From positions 243,291 through 307,290 of the forward strand of contig NZ_VOGY01000006.1 of NCBI RefSeq assembly GCF_008033385.1: a stretch of 64,000 bases of DNA, in the 5' to 3' direction. The DNA comes from Algibacter pacificus (GTDB lineage: Bacteria > Bacteroidota > Bacteroidia > Flavobacteriales > Flavobacteriaceae). Position 1 is the first letter of the stretch. Every line of letters starts with the position of its first letter. Below are positions 45,899 through 54,153 of the stretch, piece after piece. The position numbers were made by a program, and so were the translations under genes. The notes beneath the pieces are model-generated. The model ran no database searches. It worked only from the letters and a program-made list of their open reading frames with translations, and was not told where the DNA came from.

Positions 45899-46696
45899 AT
45901 GGAAAGATATGTTGTCATGATCTCTTTATTGCTGCTTGTATCGAGTTGTAGAAATGTTCAACCGGACAATTCGTTGCAAAATGATAGGTCTAAAGTTGCT
46001 CAAAGAATAAAGGACGAAATAAAACCTTTATTTAGAACCTCGATTACAGCAACAGAAATTGATTTTATTAAAGAAACCGATAATGATGCCTTTCTAAATC
46101 TTAAGTACATTGGTCAACAAACAAAAGAAATGCCAGGGGGACTTTCAGATGAAGGTTTAATAGATAATGGTACCTATGTGTTTAAAGCGCTTTTTTCCGA
46201 TGATAAATCTGTTCAAATTTGGTTGCACAGTAGTTTTGGTAATAAAGAAAAAGCCAAAGCATACGCCGATAAATTAACAAGTAGGCTGGGTAAATTACCA
46301 TCATTTATGCGTAATACTTTAAACCATGTTGTAATTCATACTGGCGATCATACGGCTTTTGCAGAAGATGAGGGTGGTTTTTTTGTGCTGTATTCCGATA
46401 ATATGGATACAAGAATACGCAATAATGATCTAGAAGAAACCGTTTTTCATGAAACATGCCACGTTACATTCGATTTAAAATATGCGAAAAGTAAAATGTG
46501 GAAGAAACATCAGGAGGCAGATAAAACGTTCATCACAGAATACGCTAAAAGCAAACCCTATCAAGAAGATATTGCGGAAACAGCATTATTTGTTTACACC
46601 ATGAAAACATATCCAAACAGATTATCAAAGGAAATAGAACAATGGATAAAAATTAATATTCCTAATAGGTATAAATTTTTAGAAATGTTCTTTTAA
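45899..46696 (+). CDS. Putative lethal-factor-like zinc metallopeptidase lipoprotein
   Basis: A 265-residue lipoprotein (MERYVVMISLLLLVSSC). The C-terminal half has a zinc motif VFHETCHVTFD (HExxH at about residues 184-188) and, about 37 residues later, FITEYAKSKPYQEDIAETAL, whose last Glu is the expected third ligand. This arrangement is like the C-terminal peptidase domain of anthrax lethal factor and other gluzincins. It is about 50% similar to the next gene and arose by duplication. The N-terminal third (EIDFIKETDNDAFLNLKYIG) is also shared. An alternative start at 45917 would give a shorter signal. The cell-surface or periplasmic peptidase role is inference from motifs. Confidence 0.75.
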   Translation: MERYVVMISLLLLVSSCRNVQPDNSLQNDRSKVAQRIKDEIKPLFRTSITATEIDFIKETDNDAFLNLKYIGQQTKEMPGGLSDEGLIDNGTYVFKALFSDDKSVQIWLHSSFGNKEKAKAYADKLTSRLGKLPSFMRNTLNHVVIHTGDHTAFAEDEGGFFVLYSDNMDTRIRNNDLEETVFHETCHVTFDLKYAKSKMWKKHQEADKTFITEYAKSKPYQEDIAETALFVYTMKTYPNRLSKEIEQWIKINIPNRYKFLEMFF

Positions 46697-46722
46697 AGAA
46701 AGCTGAATAAAAAAAATAAATT

Positions 46723-47544
46723 ATGAAATTAAATAGTTATTGTAGGATTTTTTATCTGTCTATCATATTAGTCTTTACTAATTGTGCTTCAGAAGATAAA
46801 CCATTTATAAGAGAAGATCTTATAAATCAAGAAAATGGTAGTGATGACGAGAATACCAATGAGGGAGATAATACACCTTTATTTGAGTTTTCGGTATCTG
46901 GTACTGGTATCGATTATATTAAGTCTACAGATCCAGACACATTTTTAGCTATTGAGTATTTAGGACAATTTGCTAAAGAAATACCAGGAGTAGAACCCAC
47001 ACTAGACTCTAACGCTTATGTTTTTGAAGCGTCGTTTACTGATGGTAAAAAAATTGGTATTTGGTGTCGTAGTAATTTTGAAACTCTGCAACGCGCCACT
47101 GAGTATGCTAATAAATTAACAGACAAATTAGGTAAGTTACCTGTTTTTATGAGGGATGAATTAAGCCATGTAGCTGTGTTTTCTGGCGCAAGTCGAGCTT
47201 CTGCTGAACCCGATGGTAAATTTTTCTTTATCTCAGATAAGAGAATAGATGATAGACTAGCGGATAATCAACTCGAAGAAACGGTTTTTCATGAAACAAC
47301 ACATGTTTATTTTGAAAAAAGGTATGGAACAAGTACAACCTGGAAAAATGCCCAAAATACAGATGGTATTTTTGTAACCGAATATGCAGAGGATAATCCA
47401 AAGGTAGAAGACATACCTGAAACCGCCATATTTGTATACACCATGGTTAAATATCCAGGACGATTATCTCAAAATATTGAAAATTGGGTAAAAGAGAATA
47501 TACCTAATCGGTATGAATTTTTAGAGACATTTTTTGAAGATTAA
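46723..47544 (+). CDS. Putative lethal-factor-like zinc metallopeptidase lipoprotein, paralogue
   Basis: A 273-residue lipoprotein (signal to Cys22, TNCASEDK). It has a flexible acidic linker (GSDDENTNEGDN), then the same domain as the preceding gene: GIDYIKSTDPDTFLAIEYLG, the zinc motif VFHETTHVYFE (HExxH) and FVTEYAEDNPKVEDIPETAI, with the third-ligand Glu in ETAI. The third-ligand region here has Pro for Ala (DIPET against DIAET), a modest difference that may affect activity. It is separated from its twin by 26 bases and from the pappalysin-like gene by 64. A role in cutting peptides for the neighbouring SusCD pair is inference. Confidence 0.75.
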   Translation: MKLNSYCRIFYLSIILVFTNCASEDKPFIREDLINQENGSDDENTNEGDNTPLFEFSVSGTGIDYIKSTDPDTFLAIEYLGQFAKEIPGVEPTLDSNAYVFEASFTDGKKIGIWCRSNFETLQRATEYANKLTDKLGKLPVFMRDELSHVAVFSGASRASAEPDGKFFFISDKRIDDRLADNQLEETVFHETTHVYFEKRYGTSTTWKNAQNTDGIFVTEYAEDNPKVEDIPETAIFVYTMVKYPGRLSQNIENWVKENIPNRYEFLETFFED

Positions 47545-47608
47545 AATATGGAGTGTTGCGGTTGCTATTAATTGCGGGGGCACAAAAAAAATGTAAAAAG
47601 TTTAAAAT

Positions 47609-48508
47609 ATGGGAATAATAAAAGCTATATATGCACTTGTGTTTTTTTTCTCGCTAATTTCTAGCGATAAAAAAAATGACGGGTTTGCGGTTCGACAAGA
47701 TTTAAAGGCAGAAAACGAAATTTCTTATAATGCTATTAATGTCCTTTCTAAGGATACCTTAAGAATACCCGTTGTGCATCATATATCTAGAGATAATAAT
47801 GGTAATAATGCGGCTGTTTCAGAACAACGTATTAAAAAAATGATGAGGGATATAAATAAATATTATAAACCAGGAAAAATTCAATTTTTTACTAAAGCCA
47901 TTAAATTTATTGATAGCACACCATGGAATACCCAATTTGTAAAACAAGATGATTTTACTGAAAGTAAAGTTTTAGCTTCATTTGAAGATGAAAATGCGTT
48001 AAATATATTTTATTTTATCAAATTATTAAATAGACGCCATGGTGAAATTACTGGCGGGTTGGGAGCAACAGCATTATTCCCAAATCAAGGTAATAACATA
48101 AAATTAAGTGCTACTTCTGTAGAAATTGAAAATACGGCAACAGCAACACACGAAATAGGACATTATTTAGGACTTTATCATATAGATGATGATTTTAAAG
48201 ATAGCCAAGGAAGAATTGAGTTAGTCAACGGGTCTAATTGTGCAGAAGCAGGTGATAAAATTTGTGATACACCTGCTTCGCCAGGCCTTAAGGAATCTAA
48301 CATGAAAAATTGTGTTTATATTGGAACAGAAACAGACCCTATTGGTGAAAAATACCATCCAGATACGTTTAACTTTATGACGTCATCGGGGAGAACCAGA
48401 GCAGATGATGCTGGTTTATGCAGAAGACATTTTAGCCCAGAACAAATAGAAAAAATGATTTCAGTATTAAATAATGAAAGGGCATATTTAATAACCAGAG
48501 GAGAATAA
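47609..48508 (+). CDS. Pappalysin-like (M43-type) zinc metallopeptidase, secreted
   Basis: A 299-residue protein with an N-terminal hydrophobic signal (MGIIKAIYALVFFFSLISS). The metzincin zinc signature is complete: THEIGHYLGLYHI (His-Glu-x-x-His-x-x-Gly-x-x-His, about residues 190-202). A Cys-linked segment follows (NCAEAGDKICDTPASPG), as in pappalysins, and the Met-turn is FNFMTSSGRTRADDAG. The terminal FSPEQIEKMISVLNNERAY is the usual last helix. The family members are secreted endopeptidases, several of them calcium-dependent. It sits in the middle of the peptidase run. Confidence 0.88.
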   Translation: MGIIKAIYALVFFFSLISSDKKNDGFAVRQDLKAENEISYNAINVLSKDTLRIPVVHHISRDNNGNNAAVSEQRIKKMMRDINKYYKPGKIQFFTKAIKFIDSTPWNTQFVKQDDFTESKVLASFEDENALNIFYFIKLLNRRHGEITGGLGATALFPNQGNNIKLSATSVEIENTATATHEIGHYLGLYHIDDDFKDSQGRIELVNGSNCAEAGDKICDTPASPGLKESNMKNCVYIGTETDPIGEKYHPDTFNFMTSSGRTRADDAGLCRRHFSPEQIEKMISVLNNERAYLITRGE

Positions 48509-48571
48509 TATTTCAAATATATTTTTCTATTCAGTAAGTTTAAAACCTATCTAAATTAAAATATTGTATCA

Positions 48572-50512
48572 ATGAGAATATTAATTTGCAGTATATTTTT
48601 TACATTTTTAGCGATAAATAGTTACAGTCAAGAAGCTAAGCCATTATACATGCCACGAGAATTTCAAGAAGCCTACAAAAACAAAACACGGGCGTTTAAT
48701 GGAGAGGTAGGAGAGAACTATTGGCAAAACTCTAGTGATTATGTTATAGAAGCAGAAATAGTTCCCGGTACCTGGAAAATTTACGGAAAACAAACCATAT
48801 CATATACAAATAATAGTCCAGATAGTTTGTCTGAAATTGTTATTAAAATGTACCCTAACCATTATAAAAAAGGAGGCGTACGAGCTAATAAAATTCCTCT
48901 TGAAAATTTAACCAATGGCATGGTTATTTCAAACTTAAAGGTTAATGATGAGGTGGTTAATTTAGGTCTAGATGCATCGGTAAGTAATTTGGCTCACGCT
49001 ACCAAAAAAAAGAATCCAAGCAACAATATATCGGTAAGTTATAATTCCACCTTTTTAACATTGGAATTTAACAATAAACCCATACCTCCAAATTCTACTA
49101 CAAAATTGTCTATGGATTGGGAAACAGAAATGCCTTTAATTTATGTGAATAAAATAGGAGCTTATGATAAAGAAAGCGCTTTTATAGGCTATTGGTACCC
49201 TCAAATAGCAGTTTATGATGATATTGATGGTTGGGATAAAAATGAATATACAGGCGCCCAAGAATGTTATACCGATTTTGGCAATTTTAATGTAAAAATT
49301 AAAGTGCCAAAAGGGAATTATGTATTTGCAACTGGAGAATTATTAAATGCGGAAGCGGTATTGAGCCCGCAAGAATATGAAGCCTATATTTTATCAAAAA
49401 CCAGCCCAGATAGTACCCGTATTTTAAATGCTAATACTAAAGATGAAATTGGAAATTCAAAATCTACATGGCATTTTAAAGCAAAACAAGTTAGAGATTT
49501 TGGGTTTGGAGTGTCTAACAATTTTAATTGGCTAGCAAATACCACATTAATTGAAGATAAAAAGGTGTCTTCCAATATTGTTTATAGTTATAAAGACGAA
49601 AAAAACCTTAGAGATCTTTTAAATACTCAACAAAAAAGTATTGAATATTTATCGAATGAATTACCGGGTGTTCCTTACCCATACCAAAGCTTTACATCAT
49701 TTATTGGGGTGCCAGAATTTGATGGTATGGAATTTCCAATGATGGCAAATAACGGATTCTCAAAAAGAGAAATAAGTAATAACCTGATGACGTTTCATGA
49801 ATTAGCACATACTTATTTACCACATTGGGTAGGGATAAACGAGGTAAAATATTCTTGGATGGAAGAAGGTTGGGCTACTTTTTTAACCTTTAAATTTTGC
49901 CAAAACTTTTATAAGGATACCGCATTTGAAAATTATGAATTACAACGCGCCATAAAAAGTTATAATAGAAGCGCGGGCAAGCAATGGGAAACCCCTTTGT
50001 TTAGTCCGTCAAATTATATGGTGGTTAGAAATATGCACTTTCAGCAATCGTATCGTAAACCTGCTTTTATGTATTTAGCTTTAGAATATCTATTGGGAGA
50101 GGAGCGTTTTAAAAGGTGTTTTAAAACCTATTTAAACAGATGGAAAGAAAAACACCCAACTCCTTTTGATTTTATGTTCACTTTTAATGATGTAAGTGGT
50201 GAAAATTTAAATTGGTTTTGGAAAAAGTGGGTTTTTGAATATGGTTATGCCGATTTGGGGTTAAAAAAAATAGAAGGTTCAAAAGTTGTATTAGAAAATG
50301 TAGGCGACTTGCCTGTACCCGTGTCTTTAAAATTAACTTATGCCAATAATAAAACCGCGATCATTAATAAAACACCAGAAATTTGGTCATCAGGAAAGTC
50401 TAGCGTATTTATAGAGATTGCAAATGTGGAAGGTTTGATTTCTGTAGAGTTAATTTCAGATTCATTTCCAGATGTTAATACCACCAATAACTTAATAGAA
50501 ATAAAAAAATAG
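48572..50512 (+). CDS. M1-family (aminopeptidase-type) metallopeptidase, secreted
   Basis: A 646-residue secreted peptidase (signal MRILICSIFFTFLAINSYSQ). An N-terminal beta domain is followed by the M1 catalytic domain. The zinc site is complete: TFHELAHTYLPHWVGINEVK, then YSWMEEGWATFLTFKFC, that is HExxH, 18 residues and Glu. The substrate-binding GxMEN loop is altered to FDGMEFPMMANNG, so specificity or N-terminal recognition may differ from classical aminopeptidases. A WFWKKWVFEYGYADLGLKKI segment near the end continues the family fold. It is likely to trim peptides in the periplasm or outside. It precedes the amino-acid symporter by 81 bases. Confidence 0.87.
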   Translation: MRILICSIFFTFLAINSYSQEAKPLYMPREFQEAYKNKTRAFNGEVGENYWQNSSDYVIEAEIVPGTWKIYGKQTISYTNNSPDSLSEIVIKMYPNHYKKGGVRANKIPLENLTNGMVISNLKVNDEVVNLGLDASVSNLAHATKKKNPSNNISVSYNSTFLTLEFNNKPIPPNSTTKLSMDWETEMPLIYVNKIGAYDKESAFIGYWYPQIAVYDDIDGWDKNEYTGAQECYTDFGNFNVKIKVPKGNYVFATGELLNAEAVLSPQEYEAYILSKTSPDSTRILNANTKDEIGNSKSTWHFKAKQVRDFGFGVSNNFNWLANTTLIEDKKVSSNIVYSYKDEKNLRDLLNTQQKSIEYLSNELPGVPYPYQSFTSFIGVPEFDGMEFPMMANNGFSKREISNNLMTFHELAHTYLPHWVGINEVKYSWMEEGWATFLTFKFCQNFYKDTAFENYELQRAIKSYNRSAGKQWETPLFSPSNYMVVRNMHFQQSYRKPAFMYLALEYLLGEERFKRCFKTYLNRWKEKHPTPFDFMFTFNDVSGENLNWFWKKWVFEYGYADLGLKKIEGSKVVLENVGDLPVPVSLKLTYANNKTAIINKTPEIWSSGKSSVFIEIANVEGLISVELISDSFPDVNTTNNLIEIKK

Positions 50513-50593
50513 AGCGTTTTTATGGTGTTATTACGTCTTCATCAAAAGTAATAAAAGACCTGCTTTTAAACACAAATCCATACTACGTATCAT

Positions 50594-51916
50594 ATGAAAA
50601 AACTAGAGCTACATTGGCAAATATTAATTGGGATGATTGCTGGAATCCTATTCGGTTTCGGGATGACTCAAGTGGCGTGGGGGCAAGAATTTGTTTTAGA
50701 CTGGATACAGCCTATTGGGAATATTTTTGTGAAACTTTTAAAATTAATTGCCATTCCTCTCATATTAGCATCCTTAGTAAAAGGTGTTTCCGATTTAAAA
50801 GATATCTCTAAGTTTAAAAGTATTGGGCTTCGTACCATAATAATTTATACCATAACTACATTGGTAGCAATTAGCATTGGCTTGTTAATAGTAAATATAG
50901 TGCAGCCTGGAAAGGGAATTCCGAAAGAAACTATAGATAAACTAATAGAAGCATATTCTGGTGATAGCGGTGTAACCTCCAAATTAGCAGAGGCCTCTAT
51001 GCAGAAAGAAAGAGGACCATTACATTTTTTGGAAGACATTGTGCCAGATAATGCTATTTTTGCTATGAGTGATAATGGCTTAATGTTACAGGTTATCTTT
51101 TTTACTATTTTCTTAGGAATCTCCATTTTACTTATAGGGGAGGAAAAAGGAAAACCTTTAAAAAACTTTTTCGATTCTTTAAATGAAGCCGTTTTAAAAA
51201 TGGTCGATTTAATTATGCTAACAGCCCCAATAGCGGTATTTGCGTTACTTGCAAATGTTGTTGTGTCGTCTAGCGATCCAGATTTGTTGATAGCGCTGTT
51301 AAAATACGCGGGTGTGGTTTTCTTAGGGCTTTCATTAATGATTGTTTTTTATTGTATTATGATATCTTTATTTACAGGTTATAGTCCGGTAAAATTTTTA
51401 TCAAAGTTAAGCCCTGCACAGTTATTAGCTTTTTCAACAAGTTCTAGTGCAGCAACGCTTCCAGTAACTATGGAGCGAGTTGAAGAACATATTGGAGTAG
51501 ATGCCGAGGTTTCAAGTTTTGTTTTACCTGTAGGTGCTACGGTTAATATGGACGGTACAAGTTTATATCAAGGTGTAGCCGCTGTATTTATTTCACAGGC
51601 ATTGGGTTTTGATTTAACATTTGCAGATCAATTAACCATTGTGTTTACTGCTTTATTAGCATCCATAGGCTCTGCTGCTGTTCCTGGTGCTGGTATGGTG
51701 ATGCTGGTAATTGTTTTGGAAGCTATAGGTTTTCCTTCGGATAAATTAGCTATTGGTTTAGCTTTAATTTTTGCCGTAGATCGTCCGTTAGATATGTGTC
51801 GTACTGTAGTTAATGTAACCGGAGACGCCACGGTATCTATGTTAGTGGCTAAATCTGTAGGGAAATTGGGTAAACCAAAAATTAGAAATTGGGATGACGC
51901 ATTAACAAATAAATAA
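50594..51916 (+). CDS. Dicarboxylate/amino acid:cation symporter (DAACS family)
   Basis: A 440-residue inner-membrane symporter like GltP and GltT, which take up glutamate, aspartate or C4-dicarboxylates with sodium or protons. Motifs: NIFVKLLKLIAIPLILASL, AFSTSSSAATLPVTMERV (serine-rich re-entrant loop), GATVNMDGTSLYQGVAAVF (NMDGT sodium-site motif), GSAAVPGAGMVMLVIVLEA and AVDRPLDMCRTVVNVTGDA. It closes the peptide island and would import amino acids freed by the peptidases. An amino-acid substrate is inferred from the neighbours; a dicarboxylate remains possible. Confidence 0.92.
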   Translation: MKKLELHWQILIGMIAGILFGFGMTQVAWGQEFVLDWIQPIGNIFVKLLKLIAIPLILASLVKGVSDLKDISKFKSIGLRTIIIYTITTLVAISIGLLIVNIVQPGKGIPKETIDKLIEAYSGDSGVTSKLAEASMQKERGPLHFLEDIVPDNAIFAMSDNGLMLQVIFFTIFLGISILLIGEEKGKPLKNFFDSLNEAVLKMVDLIMLTAPIAVFALLANVVVSSSDPDLLIALLKYAGVVFLGLSLMIVFYCIMISLFTGYSPVKFLSKLSPAQLLAFSTSSSAATLPVTMERVEEHIGVDAEVSSFVLPVGATVNMDGTSLYQGVAAVFISQALGFDLTFADQLTIVFTALLASIGSAAVPGAGMVMLVIVLEAIGFPSDKLAIGLALIFAVDRPLDMCRTVVNVTGDATVSMLVAKSVGKLGKPKIRNWDDALTNK

Positions 51917-52525
51917 TATACCCAATATAGTAAAATAGATAAAAAGAAAAGTTACAATACTTTCAGAGTGTAACTTATTTGCTTGTCGTTTAATGCTCAT
52001 AGATAGAGCCACCTTACAGATTATTGTATCCTTTTTTGTCTTACAGTAGTAAAAACGATGAACTGATAATTGACCTAAAAACGAAAAGGCAGATATAAAA
52101 AGTACTAAGTTGTTTAATAAAAACACCTTTGTGTTTAAAGTCTGTTTTACAACGATGAAAAGGTTGGTATTTGTGAGCATAGTGCATTTGATAATAAATA
52201 TGTGGTTACTTTTATTAAATATTTCGTTTATTGATTAGTCGTTTTAATAAGTATAGATATCATGTTTGTAAATCGTTTTTTCGTTAAGCCATACAGATCT
52301 ATAATCAAAAGATGAATTTAGGAACACGAGCTAGCCTAATACATAAATAATTATATGCTATTGCACCCAGCTAAACCTTTAAATAGAAAATTAGAGTGTT
52401 TAGAGTTAGAGCGTATCACTTGCTTTAATACTGTATTGAAATAATTGTATAAGTAAATGACAAAATAAGTTTAATTAATTGCTTGAGGTCTTTCTAATTT
52501 TGAAAAAACAGAAAAACACAATTAA
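51917..52525. other. Non-coding stretch before the disaccharide locus
   Basis: About 609 bases. A 92-codon minus-strand open frame (51902-52180) has a hydrophobic start but no family I recognise and overlaps the symporter end, so it is not called. The last 30 bases hold a possible -7 box (52495-52502). Nothing else is seen. Confidence 0.5.
52495..52502 (+). promoter_or_regulatory. Bacteroidetes-type -7 box before the GPH symporter gene
   Basis: TAATTTTG matches TAnnTTTG, with a TTT about 22 bases upstream. Transcription would start near 52508, leaving a leader of only about 18 bases. Confidence 0.35.
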
Positions 52526-54127
52526 TTGAACATTAATAAAATATCAATTTCAGAAAAAATAGGTTATGCCTTAGGTGATGGTGCAGCTAATATTGCATGG
52601 CGGGGCGTTGCTACTTTTTTATTCGTATTTTATACCGATGTGTTTGGTTTAAGTCCAGTAACTGTTGGTGTACTTTTTTTAGTAGCGCGTTTTAGTGACG
52701 GTATTAGCGATATTTTAATGGGAATTATTGGCGATAGAACCAAATCTAAATATGGTAAATTTCGCCCTTGGATATTATGGACGGCTATTCCTTTAGGAGT
52801 AATTTTATCATTGTTGTTTACCGTTCCCGATTTAAACGACTCGGGAAAAATACTATATGCATATAGTACTTACATACTTTTTACATTAATCTATACGGCA
52901 AATAATATTCCTTATGGCGCTCTAATGGCTGTTATGACAGGCGATGATAAAGAGCGAACATCTTTAGGGTCTTATAGAATGGTAGGTGCTTTTGGTGGCG
53001 GGATGTTTGTACAAGGTGCGTTATTGTTTTTAGTGCTTTATTTTGGTAATGTAAATCCTAGTATTACACTTAATAAGTTAGAACCTAGTACTTATGAGGT
53101 TAATGTATCTGTTCCTCGAAATGTAGAAAGTGTAAATATTAAAACAGAGCACGGTGTTGCTTTGTTTTCTTGGGCAAATTCTTCTTTTAATCTTCAAGAC
53201 TCTATTCCTTCAGTTAAAAAAAGCTTCTCGGTAGAGGCCAATAAAAATTATAGTTTTATTGTAACAGGTGAAAAGGATTTAACACCAGCATCCTTTTCAA
53301 TTATAGATCAAAGGCAAGGGTATAGTAATTCGATATATTTTATGTCTATATTTCTTACCTTGTTTATGTTGGTGACGTTCTATACCACTAAAGAAAGGGT
53401 ACAACCTCCTAAAACTCAAAAAAATAATTTAAAACAAGATTTTAAAAACTTACTTAAAAACAAACCTTGGTTAATTTTATTAGGCGTAGGTCTATTATTT
53501 AATATATATAATTCTATTAAACAAGGTATTGTTATTATCTATTTTTCTCATTATTTAAACCATCAAATACTGGCAGCCTCTTTTTTAATAGGCCTTATGT
53601 TTGCATCTATTGCAGGGGCCATGCTTACTGCACCAATAGGAAAGCGATTTGGTAAAAAAACAGTATTTATATCCGCTTTGCTATGCTCTGGTGGGGTCAA
53701 TGCTTTACTGTTTTTTTGTGCCCCAACCGATATAGAAATTATTTTTATTTTAGGCATGCTTTCCGAACTAGCGTCGGCCATATTTGCAACATTGTTTTTT
53801 GTTATGTTGGCAGATGTTGCAGATTATTCAGAATTTAAAAATACTAGACGTGCCACAGGGCTTATATATTCGGCAGGATCATTTGCTACTAAGTTTGGTG
53901 GTGGCATAGCAGGAGCCATTATAGGTTTTGTTCTTGGTGCTTTTAATTATAATGGGCAAGACCCTGCTGCTATCCAAGGGGCTATTCCCGGCATTATAAT
54001 GTTAATGAGTTGGATTCCTTTAGTTATTGCTTTAATTGCCGCAGGCTTAATGCTCTTATATCCATTAACACAAGCCAAAATAGATGAGATTACTCTAGAA
54101 TTACAAACCCGAAGACTAAAGGAATAA
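52526..54127 (+). CDS. GPH/MelB-type sugar:cation symporter (MFS) with periplasmic insert
   Basis: A 533-residue inner-membrane transporter of the glycoside-pentoside-hexuronide family: YALGDGAANIAWRGVATFLF, FSDGISDILMGIIGDRTKSK with the helix 2-3 GDRT motif, YGKFRPWILW, YTANNIPYGALMAVMTGD and SEFKNTRRATGLIYSAGSFA. The start is a TTG; no ATG lies upstream in frame and the next ATG would cut into helix 2. Between helices 5 and 6 (about residues 177-265) sits a polar, beta-rich stretch (SVPRNVESVNIKTEHGVALF) that would face the periplasm. It precedes the GH94 gene by 26 bases, so it likely carries that enzyme's disaccharide. Confidence 0.9.
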   Translation: MNINKISISEKIGYALGDGAANIAWRGVATFLFVFYTDVFGLSPVTVGVLFLVARFSDGISDILMGIIGDRTKSKYGKFRPWILWTAIPLGVILSLLFTVPDLNDSGKILYAYSTYILFTLIYTANNIPYGALMAVMTGDDKERTSLGSYRMVGAFGGGMFVQGALLFLVLYFGNVNPSITLNKLEPSTYEVNVSVPRNVESVNIKTEHGVALFSWANSSFNLQDSIPSVKKSFSVEANKNYSFIVTGEKDLTPASFSIIDQRQGYSNSIYFMSIFLTLFMLVTFYTTKERVQPPKTQKNNLKQDFKNLLKNKPWLILLGVGLLFNIYNSIKQGIVIIYFSHYLNHQILAASFLIGLMFASIAGAMLTAPIGKRFGKKTVFISALLCSGGVNALLFFCAPTDIEIIFILGMLSELASAIFATLFFVMLADVADYSEFKNTRRATGLIYSAGSFATKFGGGIAGAIIGFVLGAFNYNGQDPAAIQGAIPGIIMLMSWIPLVIALIAAGLMLLYPLTQAKIDEITLELQTRRLKE

Positions 54128-54153
54128 GATATTAAAAATTAAATTTTCACTAT

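Noticed and set aside
51902..52180. 92-codon minus-strand open frame after the symporter
   Set aside because: It overlaps the 3' end of the symporter gene, has no family features beyond a hydrophobic start, and no promoter was seen.
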